Source: Terriglobia bacterium
GTDB taxonomy: Bacteria; Acidobacteriota; Terriglobia; Bryobacterales; Bryobacteraceae
DNA length: 32,273 nt
Reading direction: 5' to 3'
Assembly (NCBI GenBank): GCA_020073365.1
Contig: JAIQFL010000105.1
Span: 1-32,273, forward strand
The position numbers were made by a program, and so were the translations under genes. Positions 1 to 7,291 of this stretch are shown in pieces. The stretch's first letter is position 1, and every line of letters begins with the position of its first letter. Below the pieces are notes generated by a model, which saw nothing but the letters and a program-made list of their open reading frames with translations, ran no database searches and was not told where the DNA came from.

Positions 1-2444
1 CTATCCACGAAGGTGGTGGGCCGGTCCTGTCCGTTCCATCGGACCACCGTGCGGCCCACGAAGCCCGAGCCCGTCACCGCGAGCGTGAAGGCGGCGTCAC
101 CCGCGTTGGCCGAAGCGGGCGCGATGGAACCGATGGCCGGCTGCAGCGAAGCGGCGGCCAGCGGAACCAGAATGTCCCAGACGCTGCGGCCGTGCGTGGC
201 GGCGCGCAGCACGCGTGCACGGCGCTGCAGCACCAGCGAATTCACCACCACTTTCGGCAGGCCGTTTCCGAGACTCGACCAGGTTGCCCCGCCATTGGTG
301 GTCACCATCACCCCCGCGTCGGTGGCAATGTACAGCGTCTGCGGAATGTCGGGGTCCACTACCACGTCGTTCAACGGAATGTTCGGGAGGTTGCCGTTGA
401 TGTCGGTCCAGGTCGCGCCGCTGTTGCCCGTCTTGAAGATGTGGCCTTGTTGATCGGCCCCTCCGCTGAAACCGGAAAACGTGACATAAGCCGTGGCGGG
501 GTCGAGCGGATCCACCGCGATGTGCGTCACCGAGCGCAACGGCAGTCCCGCGCTGCGGTCGGTCCAAACCGCCGCGGCTCCGTCCCCGGCGTCGCTGGTT
601 ACCTGGACCTTGCTGTTGGTTGTCCCGATATATATGGTGTTCGAATCCGATGGCGCCACCGCTATGGCCTTGAGCGTTCCCTTTTTTCCGCCCGTTAGAT
701 CCGGCGACACTGGATACCACCTGCCGGCGCTATCCTGGCTCTGCCAGAGCCGGTAGGTGCCGAAATACAGAGTTTGGGGATTCGAGCCATCCAGCGCGAT
801 CGGCGAGATGAAATTGGAGATGTCCGTTTGATCAATGCCGTACGACGCGCTGACCCAAGTGGAGCTACTGGTCAGGCTCAGCGATCGCAGGAACGAGATA
901 TTCTGGCAGGCTGAATAAGCCAGCGCGGGAAACGCGGGGTCCACCGCGGTGAACCCGCCATCCCCGCACGCCACGCCCTGCCAGCTCAGCTCGCCATCGT
1001 AGCGCTGGGTTCCGTTGTCCTGCGTTCCGGCCACCGCGATTTGCGGATTCGAGGGGTCGATCGACATCCCCGGATAGAATTGCGTGATGGCCAGGGTATT
1101 GTTGAGACTGGTCCAATTCACCGTGGTCGCCGAGACGTCCGTGGTGCTATACACACCGCCATCGTTGGCGATATATAACTTGGTCCCATCGGGCGTGAAC
1201 GCCAAGAAGTGGTAGTCTACGTGGATGGCCACGCCGTTCGGCCCAACTGTGGGTAATGTCACCCAGGTGAGCCCTCCATCCATGCTGCGATAAATCTGCA
1301 GCGCGCCGGACCACACGATGTTTGAGTTCGTCGGATGCACGCGGATAGTGTTGTCATACCAAAGTTGGGGGCCCCACACTTGTGGGTTCGAAATGGGCAA
1401 CTTGCTCCAGGTGCTTCCGCCGTCGATGGTCTTGTAGATGCCCAGAAGGACGTTGCCGGTGGTGTTCTGGATCTGCACATAGATCGTGGCCGGATCGGAG
1501 GGCGCCATGGCGATCTCGATGCGCCCCACATTGTCGGTTGGCAGGGCGCCCGATCCCGTTCCGCCGGCGGTCTTCCAAGTGAGCCCGCCATCGGTCGAAT
1601 GATAGACGCCGTTCTTGGTATTGACGTTGGGGCTGCCCAGCGAGGCGTAAACACTCGACCCATTGGTGGGGTCGAATACCACGGAGATTCCGGCGGCGCC
1701 GGACATGGTTTGTGTCCAGGTTGCCCCCGCGTTGGCCGACCTCCACACGCCGGCTTGGGACGTGCACAGCAGGACCTGGCTGTTCCCCGGTTGAATCGCC
1801 AGCGCTCCGATCCTGTCCCGGAGAAACGGCCCGACAATGTTGGTCCAGGTGGCGCCTCCGTCGGTGGACTTCAGGATTCCGGCGCCGTAGTAGCTATCTC
1901 CCGAGAAGTTTTCCTCGCCGGTGCCCACATATACCGTGTCGGGATTGTTCGGATCGAGCACAATGGCGCCGTTGGCGAGCGACGCCTGTGCATCTGTCAG
2001 GGGGGTCCAGTTCACCCCACCATCGGTGGTTTTCCACACGCCGCCCTCGGCGGCCCCGATGTAAACCACGTTGTTATCGCGCGGATCGATGGCGATCGCA
2101 TTTACGCGGCCGGAAGTGACACTCGGGGACCCGGCATCGGTCGGCTTAGGACCGATCAGCGCCCAGTTCACGGAATCCATGGTCACCGCCGGGATGCTGC
2201 CTTCGGGCGAGGCGGCGCGCAGGGCCTGGTGCTGCAGGCGCATGGACGCATCGATCTGCTGGATTCTGCGGATCGCGTCCACGCGTGCTCCGGGCGGAAT
2301 GGACCCCCGCGGGTAGGCCCGCTGGCTGTAGAACCACTCCTGGCGCTCGGCCTGCTTATCGTCTTCCTCTTTTTGCGGCCCTTGTTGCGCCGTCAGGAGC
2401 GGCGCCACCAGCGTGAGGAGGATGGCCTGGCGAATCGAAAACAT
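1..2444 (-). CDS. Secreted BNR/VPS10-like beta-propeller repeat protein with IPT/TIG-like segment (3' end outside window)
   Basis: The reading frame is open from an ATG at 2444-2442 to the left edge, about 814 codons, so the C-terminus is missing. AGGAG about 11 bases upstream supports the start. The N-terminus (MFSIRQAILLTLVAPLLTAQ) is a signal peptide, so the product is probably exported. After a helical stretch with many Gln and Arg come many sialidase/BNR-type repeats, recognisable by recurring motifs such as VWKTTDGGVNW, LKSTDGGATW, VYHSTDGGLTW, IYKTIDGGSTW and IFKTGNSGATW, each followed by a D-P-x-x-P/S-x-x-x-Y-V/I strand. This is the VPS10/sortilin and YCF48-like propeller pattern. Near the left edge the repeats give way to a segment with SIAPASANAGDAAFTLAV and VTGSGF, which resembles the IPT/TIG-like modules of acidobacterial exported proteins. 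No catalytic residues of a true sialidase can be assigned. It may bind surface polymers; the function is unknown. The gene is divergent from the small secreted protein at 2605. Confidence 0.85.
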   Translation of the reverse strand, partial: MFSIRQAILLTLVAPLLTAQQGPQKEEDDKQAERQEWFYSQRAYPRGSIPPGARVDAIRRIQQIDASMRLQHQALRAASPEGSIPAVTMDSVNWALIGPKPTDAGSPSVTSGRVNAIAIDPRDNNVVYIGAAEGGVWKTTDGGVNWTPLTDAQASLANGAIVLDPNNPDTVYVGTGEENFSGDSYYGAGILKSTDGGATWTNIVGPFLRDRIGALAIQPGNSQVLLCTSQAGVWRSANAGATWTQTMSGAAGISVVFDPTNGSSVYASLGSPNVNTKNGVYHSTDGGLTWKTAGGTGSGALPTDNVGRIEIAMAPSDPATIYVQIQNTTGNVLLGIYKTIDGGSTWSKLPISNPQVWGPQLWYDNTIRVHPTNSNIVWSGALQIYRSMDGGLTWVTLPTVGPNGVAIHVDYHFLAFTPDGTKLYIANDGGVYSTTDVSATTVNWTSLNNTLAITQFYPGMSIDPSNPQIAVAGTQDNGTQRYDGELSWQGVACGDGGFTAVDPAFPALAYSACQNISFLRSLSLTSSSTWVSASYGIDQTDISNFISPIALDGSNPQTLYFGTYRLWQSQDSAGRWYPVSPDLTGGKKGTLKAIAVAPSDSNTIYIGTTNSKVQVTSDAGDGAAAVWTDRSAGLPLRSVTHIAVDPLDPATAYVTFSGFSGGADQQGHIFKTGNSGATWTDINGNLPNIPLNDVVVDPDIPQTLYIATDAGVMVTTNGGATWSSLGNGLPKVVVNSLVLQRRARVLRAATHGRSVWDILVPLAAASLQPAIGSIAPASANAGDAAFTLAVTGSGFVGRTVVRWNGQDRPTTFVD

Positions 2445-2555
2445 CAGTCGTACTTCTCCTTCATCTCATTAGCGCAATCGGGTCGGAAAAAGGGCCACTT
2501 GACCCCTCTTCGTCATCTTGTGTAGTGTAACCCAGGAAGCGCTTGCGCGAGTCTA

Positions 2556-2569
2556 TTCTTAATTAAGAA
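2556..2569. promoter_or_regulatory. 14-bp perfect palindrome between divergent genes
   Basis: TTCTTAATTAAGAA is a perfect inverted repeat without a spacer. It is AT-rich in a GC-rich region and lies in the 160-bp gap between the divergent starts at 2444 and 2605. It could be an operator or part of a promoter. That role is inferred from its position and symmetry only. Confidence 0.35.
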
Positions 2570-2604
2570 CCGTGCCTCAGGGAAAAACAGGAATCCGCCG
2601 CTGG

Positions 2605-3078
2605 ATGATACGGGCCCTAACCGTCTTCATCCTGTCTGCCGCCACCACTTTTTCGGCCGATCCACCGATCGTCCCCTTAGGGGTCTGCGAGGTGCTTCGC
2701 GACCTCCCGGCTCAGGAAGGCAAGAGCGTGGCAGTGATCGGCCGCTACTCATTCCGCGGAAACGGCCGCTGGGTCGGCGAGCAGACGTGCGACCCGCCCG
2801 TCACAGTCCCGCCTCAACTTTGGCTGCTGGAGGATTCCAAGGACGGCCCCAAGCCTCCTGGCGATTTCGAGCTCGACGCCATTGCGCTTCACCGGAAACT
2901 CACCGAGATCGAACGCCACACGTCCCTGGGCAAGTTTCGGTTTGGGACTCCGGACTACGACCGCTGGGCGGTGATCTACGGCCGCGTGGAAGCCCGCAAA
3001 GGCGCGGATACCAAGAAAGCGGCCGCGAACCTGGTGTTTCGGGGAGACGGCGTCATCGTGGTCCTCACGCCGCAGTAG
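2605..3078 (+). CDS. Small secreted protein of unknown function
   Basis: This is a 157-residue protein if read from the ATG at 2605, which has AGGAA about 11 bases upstream and begins directly with a signal peptide (MIRALTVFILSAATTFSA, then DPP). A GTG at 2572 in the same frame would add 11 residues, but it lies just after the palindrome at 2556-2569 and has a poorer ribosome site. The mature part is about 140 residues, with an early Cys in VCEVLRDL, a stretch GKSVAVIGRYSFRGNGRWV, a second Cys in GEQTCDPP and a C-terminal strand GDGVIVVLTP. The alternation of short strands suggests a small beta-barrel or OB-like fold, but I do not recognise the family with certainty. It converges on ligD with only 4 bases between the two stop codons. 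No function is assigned. Confidence 0.7.
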   Translation: MIRALTVFILSAATTFSADPPIVPLGVCEVLRDLPAQEGKSVAVIGRYSFRGNGRWVGEQTCDPPVTVPPQLWLLEDSKDGPKPPGDFELDAIALHRKLTEIERHTSLGKFRFGTPDYDRWAVIYGRVEARKGADTKKAAANLVFRGDGVIVVLTPQ

Positions 3079-3082
3079 GTCT

Positions 3083-5095
3083 TCATCCCGGCCTGCCCCC
3101 GGCCTTGGCCCACAGCTTTTCCAACTCTCCCAGCGCCTCTTCCAGCCGTTGCGGCTTCTTCAGCACCCCCGCGAACAGGTCCCCCTTCTCCCGAAACCTT
3201 CCGAGCGCGTTGGTAATATTGAACTGGCTGGGATGCAATCCGCGCTTCACCTCGCTCCACTCCAGCGGGGTGGCCACCGGCGCTCCGGGGTACGCCCGCA
3301 GTACATACGGGGCCGCGATGGTTTTGGACTTCGCCACCTGCAGGTAGTCGAAGTACACCCGATTCCTCTGCCGCTTTGAGACCGACCGCGGGGTGGTGAA
3401 CATCTCGGGCTTCTCATGAATCACCAGCCGCGCGATCAGTTCAGCAAAGATGCGCGCCTCCTCATAGGTGTAGACCGCCTCCAGCGGCACGTAGACGTGC
3501 AACCCGTCGCCACCCGTCGTCTTGGGGTACCCCGCCAGGCCAATCCGGTCGAGCACGCGCTTCACCATCAGGGCCGCATCCACGATCAGGTCGAACGGGC
3601 ACTCCTGCGGGTCCAAGTCGAGCAGCACGAAGTCCGGATAGTCCAGTTCCGGCGACCGGCTCATCCACGGGTTGTGGTCGATACAGCCCAGATTCACCAG
3701 GTACAGCAGGCTGGCGCGATCTTCCGCGAACACGTAGCGGATGGGCTTCTGTGTGTGGTCCGAATCGATCGACTCGGTGCGCAGCCACGAAGGATAGCTG
3801 TCCGGCGTGTCCTTCTGAAAAAAGAACTCCTCCTTGATGCCATTGGGGTACCGCTTCAAGGAAAGGGGCCGATCCTTCAAGTGGGGCAGGATGAGCCCGG
3901 CCACACCGTCGTAATAGTTCAGGACGTCGCGCTTGGTGTAGCCTTCGTCGGGATAGTACACCTTCTTCAAATTGGTGAACTTGAGGGTGTGGCCGTCAAT
4001 GGCAAGAGTTGCTTCCCTGGCGTCCGGCAGCAGGGGACGGGCATGCACCTCCGCTACCTCCGTATCTTTCTTCTCCTTCTTCTCCGCGCTGATCTCCGCG
4101 CCTCCGCGCCTCCGCGGTGAGTCCGCATCCCCAACCGTCAGAGGCGCCACCTCTTCACGCACCACCTGGCCCGCACCCACATCGGTCCGCAGCCCCAGGA
4201 AAACCGGCGCTCGCAGGCGGTGATCCTGTGTCCAGTTGGCGTACTTCACCTGGCAGACCAGTTCGGGCCGCAGCCAGGTGATCCCGCGGTCGGGCTTCGG
4301 GCGCTCCGCGAACGGGCACGTGTCCGTGATCAACGGCTTGAGGCGCGCGTGGAGATCGGCGAGCAGCTTGTGGTCGAAGCCCGTGCCGACGTTCCCCACC
4401 CACAGTAATTTGGCCTCGTCATACAGCCCCAGCACCAGGGCACCAAAATAATCGCGATCGCCCTGCGGCTCGGTGAATCCGCCGATCACAAACTCCTGCT
4501 CGCCCACGATCTTGATCTTCAACCACTCGCGGCTGCGCTTGGATTCGTAGCCGCTGGACGCGTGCTTGGCGATGATGCCTTCGAGCCCCGTCTCTCGCGC
4601 CGCTTCCAGCAGTTCCGCGCCCGCCCCCGCAAACGCCTCGGAGATGCGCAGCACCGCGCCCGGCGTGACGACCGCCGCCAACAGCTCCCGCCGTGTCCCC
4701 AGGTTCACGTTGCGCAGATCGTAGCCGTCCAGGTAGAGCAGGTCGAAGGCGAAATACACTACCGGCGTCGATCGCACCAGGTGCGCGATGGTGTTGGGGT
4801 CGGCGTTCGCGATCCGCGGCTGGATCAGGTGGAACCGCGAGACCCCCTTCTCGTCGAGCACCGCGATTTCGCCATCCAGCACCGCCTGTGCGGCCGCAAG
4901 CTGGTGAGGGATCACCGCCAGCTCGGGGTATTGCCGCTCGCAACGTAGCCCGCTACGGGATTGCAGCCGAACCTCTTCCCGGTCCACGAAGGCAATGGCG
5001 CGCACGCCATCCCACTTGACTTCGAAGAGCCAGTCCTCACCGCGTGGCGGCTTGTCCACCAGCGTCGCCATCATCGGCTCGATGGCCGCCGGCAT
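3083..5095 (-). CDS. ligD: LigD ligase-polymerase part (LIG-POL) of the NHEJ DNA ligase
   Basis: The 670-residue product carries the ATP-dependent DNA ligase domain first and the archaeo-eukaryotic primase-type polymerase domain second. The ligase nucleophile is Lys27 in EVKWDGVR (motif I). The nucleotidyltransferase and OB parts extend to about residue 300 and end near CQVKYANWTQDHRLRAPVF. A linker follows (about 315-370, partly built from an inserted repeat), then the POL domain from about 370 with LLDLDP holding the metal-binding Asp493 and Asp495. In Pseudomonas-type LigD the order is phosphoesterase, ligase, polymerase. Here the phosphoesterase is the separate upstream gene at 5137-5859, in the -1 relation across an A10 tract. 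The ATG at 5095 has only a weak AGGCGG upstream, so this piece may be made by frameshifting rather than by independent initiation. With Ku it would seal double-strand breaks and add nucleotides at ends. Confidence 0.93.
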   Translation of the reverse strand: MPAAIEPMMATLVDKPPRGEDWLFEVKWDGVRAIAFVDREEVRLQSRSGLRCERQYPELAVIPHQLAAAQAVLDGEIAVLDEKGVSRFHLIQPRIANADPNTIAHLVRSTPVVYFAFDLLYLDGYDLRNVNLGTRRELLAAVVTPGAVLRISEAFAGAGAELLEAARETGLEGIIAKHASSGYESKRSREWLKIKIVGEQEFVIGGFTEPQGDRDYFGALVLGLYDEAKLLWVGNVGTGFDHKLLADLHARLKPLITDTCPFAERPKPDRGITWLRPELVCQVKYANWTQDHRLRAPVFLGLRTDVGAGQVVREEVAPLTVGDADSPRRRGGAEISAEKKEKKDTEVAEVHARPLLPDAREATLAIDGHTLKFTNLKKVYYPDEGYTKRDVLNYYDGVAGLILPHLKDRPLSLKRYPNGIKEEFFFQKDTPDSYPSWLRTESIDSDHTQKPIRYVFAEDRASLLYLVNLGCIDHNPWMSRSPELDYPDFVLLDLDPQECPFDLIVDAALMVKRVLDRIGLAGYPKTTGGDGLHVYVPLEAVYTYEEARIFAELIARLVIHEKPEMFTTPRSVSKRQRNRVYFDYLQVAKSKTIAAPYVLRAYPGAPVATPLEWSEVKRGLHPSQFNITNALGRFREKGDLFAGVLKKPQRLEEALGELEKLWAKAGGRPG
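4046..4120 (-). repeat. GGAGGCGCGG-type repeat inserted in frame in the ligD linker
   Basis: Read on the minus strand, the DNA is a run of GCGGAGGCGCGGAGG-like units followed by AAGAAGGAGAAGAAAG and GGAGGTAGCGGAGG. It encodes a low-complexity segment (SPRRRGGAEISAEKKEKK, then DTEVAEVH) between the ligase OB fold and the polymerase domain, where LigD proteins normally have a short variable linker. I recognise this composition from dispersed intergenic repeats of soil bacteria. A related GGAGG-rich inverted repeat lies at 29293-29486. The reading frame is kept through the element. Confidence 0.6.
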
Positions 5096-5136
5096 TTCCG
5101 CCTGCCGGGCGCCCTTCAGTCGGGGCGCCCACTGGG

Positions 5137-5859
5137 TCAGGTCGACGTTCTTTTTTTTTTAGCCTGCGCGGCCTCGATGGGTTGGGCGGTGGCGCTCGCG
5201 GTAGCGGCGGACTTACTCGCTCGTTTCGCGGGACGGCTGCTGTCCCACACGCGGTCCGCTGCGCCCGCCGTTTCACTCTTGGTCTCGCGCGCCGGCAGGT
5301 TGCGCGCGATCTCTTCCTGGGTGCGCCCCGAAAGCACGCTGTAGGCATGGCTCTCCACGTCCCACCCAGGAACGGCGTATGCGTCGCGCTTCTTGATGAG
5401 GAGCCACTCGTTGCCCTTACCGCGGCCTTTCATCAGGACCAGCGCGAACTCGCCCTTCAGCTTTTCGCCATCGAGGCGGAACTTCAGGTCGCCGCGCGCC
5501 ATTTGCTCCAGTCCGCTTGCGTCGCCCAGCAATTCGAAAGTGCCGCGGTCCCACAGCATCACGCTGCCCGCGCCGTAATTGCCGGCCGGGATGGTGCCCT
5601 CGAAACTGCCGTACTCCACGGGGTGATCCTCCACGTGTGCCGCGAAATGCTTCAACCCCGGATCGAGCGTGGGCCCTTTGGGCACCGCCCAGGATTTCAG
5701 TACCCCATCGATCTCCAGCCGAAAGTCGTAATGTAGCCGCGTGGCATCGTGGCGCTGCACGCAAAAATAGTTGCCACCGCCCGGGCTTTTTGCCGGGCCC
5801 GGAGGAGGTTCCGGAGTCTTCTCGAACCGGCGTTTGGAGACGTACTCTTCGAGGGGCAT
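5137..5859 (-). CDS. ligD: LigD N-terminal 3'-phosphoesterase (PE) domain, separated from LIG-POL by a frameshift
   Basis: This 240-residue product starts at the ATG 5859-5857, with GGGAG just upstream. The typical LigD opening MPLEEYVSKRRFEKTPEP supports that start over an upstream in-frame ATG at 5919. Conserved PE-domain motifs are RHDATRLHYDFRLEIDG, HVEDHPVEYGSFEGTIP and GNYGAGSVMLWDRGTFE. They contain the His, Asp and Tyr residues expected for the manganese-dependent enzyme that trims 3'-phosphates and ribonucleotides at broken ends. After about residue 165 comes an Ala/Ser/Lys-rich linker ending in AQAKKKRTST. The stop follows an A10 tract. Adding one A, or a -1 shift, gives AKKKKNVDLTQW and continues into the ligase-polymerase frame, for a fused protein of about 925 residues. 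The gene is divergent from ku, 81 bases away. Confidence 0.9.
   Translation of the reverse strand: MPLEEYVSKRRFEKTPEPPPGPAKSPGGGNYFCVQRHDATRLHYDFRLEIDGVLKSWAVPKGPTLDPGLKHFAAHVEDHPVEYGSFEGTIPAGNYGAGSVMLWDRGTFELLGDASGLEQMARGDLKFRLDGEKLKGEFALVLMKGRGKGNEWLLIKKRDAYAVPGWDVESHAYSVLSGRTQEEIARNLPARETKSETAGAADRVWDSSRPAKRASKSAATASATAQPIEAAQAKKKRTST
5151..5160 (-). other. A10G slippery homopolymer tract at the ligD PE/LIG junction
   Basis: On the coding (minus) strand the sequence reads GCT, ten A residues, then G. In the PE frame the codons are GCT AAA AAA AAA AGA and stop soon after. In the LIG frame the same tract ends AAA AAG AAC and continues without a stop to 3083, while further upstream that frame meets TAA immediately before the tract. 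The two frames therefore meet exactly here. The tract contains A AAA AAG, the heptamer used for -1 slippage in dnaX. Long A tracts also cause transcriptional slippage and are common sequencing-error sites. Confidence 0.85.
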
Positions 5860-5866
5860 AACTCCC

Positions 5867-5891
5867 TTTACATCCTTCCATTTACATCTTA
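5867..5891. promoter_or_regulatory. Direct repeats in the ku-ligD divergent region
   Basis: TTTACATCCTT (5867-5877) and TTTACATCTTA (5881-5891) are near-identical copies 14 bases apart, in the short region between the divergent ku and ligD starts. The second copy begins TTTACA, which resembles a -35 hexamer, and TAGTAT at 5902-5907 could be a -10, although their 15-base spacing is short. A shared regulator site or overlapping promoters are possible; this is inference from position. Confidence 0.3.
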
Positions 5892-5940
5892 TCCGGCTTT
5901 GTAGTATCTTGAAAGCCATAACTATTTCGGAGGACGACAC

Positions 5941-6810
5941 ATGGCATCGAGCGTCTGGAAAGGACATCTTACATTCGGCTTGGTTTCGTTTCCCATTCGC
6001 CTCTTTAGCGCCGCGCGAAGCGAGACCATCAGCTTCAACCTGCTGCACAAGAGCGACCACTCCCGCATCAAGCAGACGATCTACTGTCAGGCTGAGGACA
6101 AACCGATCCCCCGTAGCGAGCTCGTCAAAGGCTACGAGTACGAGAAGGATCACTACGTGGAGATAGATGACGAGGACATCAGGAAGGTGGCGCCCAAGAC
6201 CGCCAAGGTGATGGAGATCCTGGAATTCGTCAGTGCCGAGCAGGTGGATCCGATCTACCTGGAAAGCTCCTATTACGTGGCTCCCGATGAAGGAGGCGAG
6301 AAACCCTACGCCCTGTTGTTCCAGGCCCTGCGCGAATCCAAGTACTACGCCTTGGCCAAGGTGGCGATGCACAATCGCGAGCACATCATTGTCCTGCGCC
6401 CGGGCGCCAAAGGCATCCTGTCCCACACCATGTACTACCAGGACGAGATCCGGCAAGTGGAGGAGTTCCGTACCGACACCAGCCTGGTGAAGGAGAAGGA
6501 GCTCGCCATGGCCAAGATGCTGATCTCTTCGCTCGAAGCCGATTTCGAGCCGCAGAAATATCACGACCAATATCGCGACAACCTGCAGAAGATGATCGAG
6601 ACCAAGATCGAAGGCAAGAAGGTGGTAGAGGCCCCGGCAGAGCACATCGCCCCAGTGATCGATATCATGGAGGCGCTCAAGAGGAGCCTCGCCGAAAAGC
6701 GCAAGCCCGCGCAAGCCGCTACCGCTGTGGCTTCCGGCGACCAGGAAGAAGCCCCGCTGGAGATGGAAGAATCGCCCAAGAAGCGCGTCCGCAAGAGCAA
6801 AGTAGGATAG
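5941..6810 (+). CDS. ku: Ku protein, NHEJ DNA-end binding
   Basis: This 289-residue protein matches the usual length of bacterial Ku. It opens with the family signature ASSVWKGHLTFGLVSFPIRL and continues with ISFNLLHKSDHSRIKQ, ELVKGYEYEKDHYVEID, the ring-forming segment ending YYVAPDEGGEKPYALL, and GILSHTMYYQDEIR. The core ends near residue 250 (APVIDIMEALKRSLAEKRK). It is followed by an Ala/Glu-rich stretch and a basic end, KKRVRKSKVG, like the lysine-rich tails that help bacterial Ku bind DNA and thread inward. The start ATG has GGAGG 8 bases upstream. Ku homodimers encircle double-strand ends and recruit LigD, encoded divergently next door, so both NHEJ partners are linked here. Confidence 0.97.
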   Translation: MASSVWKGHLTFGLVSFPIRLFSAARSETISFNLLHKSDHSRIKQTIYCQAEDKPIPRSELVKGYEYEKDHYVEIDDEDIRKVAPKTAKVMEILEFVSAEQVDPIYLESSYYVAPDEGGEKPYALLFQALRESKYYALAKVAMHNREHIIVLRPGAKGILSHTMYYQDEIRQVEEFRTDTSLVKEKELAMAKMLISSLEADFEPQKYHDQYRDNLQKMIETKIEGKKVVEAPAEHIAPVIDIMEALKRSLAEKRKPAQAATAVASGDQEEAPLEMEESPKKRVRKSKVG

Positions 6811-6854
6811 CTGTTTGCGGCCTTTGCTGAGAGACTCACGACTCCCGCCTGCGG

Positions 6855-6860
6855 TACAAT
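6855..6860 (+). promoter_or_regulatory. Possible -10 box for a leaderless transcript
   Basis: TACAAT ends 6 bases before the ATG at 6867, where no Shine-Dalgarno sequence is visible. A start point 7 bases downstream of this hexamer would fall on the ATG, as in leaderless mRNAs. The surrounding CGGTACAAT recurs exactly in front of rimP (29582-29590). No good -35 box is seen. Confidence 0.35.
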
Positions 6861-6866
6861 CGCCTT

Positions 6867-7238
6867 ATGGACGTCGAGAAGACGATGGAGTTCCTGCTGG
6901 AACAACAGGCTAGGTTTGACGCGCGGCTGGAAGCGCATCAAGCGCAGCTTGCAGCACAGCAGGCGGAAAGCGATAGGCGTTTTACTCGTATTGAGCGGTT
7001 TATAGAGCGGGGCGCTCGTATGCTGGCCAGTGAGCGGGGCGCTCGCTTGGAGATCGACCGGAAGATCTCGGCTCTGGTGGAAGCCCAGCAGGATACCGAA
7101 GAGCATATTGTGCAGTTGACGGAGTCACAGCAGAGGTTGACGGAGTCGCAACGGCAACTTGCAGACGCTCAGCGGCAGACTGAGACGAGCCTGAAAGCCT
7201 TTATCGATTCGCTCCGCAAGTCCGGAAACGGACAGTAG
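6867..7238 (+). CDS. Small coiled-coil protein of unknown function
   Basis: This 123-residue, highly charged protein has no signal peptide or membrane segment. Almost all of it is predicted helix with heptad spacing: MDVEKTMEFLLEQQARF, then RLEAHQAQLAAQQAESDRRF. Near the end is a short internal repeat (LTESQQRLTESQRQLADAQR). A second internal repeat, ERGARMLAS followed by ERGARLEID, reflects a 27-base tandem duplication in the DNA at about 7005-7045. No ribosome binding site is visible, and a -10-like TACAAT sits immediately upstream. It probably forms a parallel or antiparallel coiled-coil dimer or oligomer. I recognise no family function. It lies downstream of ku with a 56-base gap but its distinct promoter-like sequence suggests separate expression. 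It converges with the decayed permease at 7292. Confidence 0.7.
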   Translation: MDVEKTMEFLLEQQARFDARLEAHQAQLAAQQAESDRRFTRIERFIERGARMLASERGARLEIDRKISALVEAQQDTEEHIVQLTESQQRLTESQRQLADAQRQTETSLKAFIDSLRKSGNGQ

Positions 7239-7291
7239 TTCCTACCGCCTGGGGTCCTCGGCCGGGCCACCACGGAGTGAGACGGCAACAA

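Noticed and set aside
5860..6714. Upstream extension of the LigD phosphoesterase frame across ku
   Set aside because: It is antisense to ku. The typical LigD opening MPLEEY starts at 5859.
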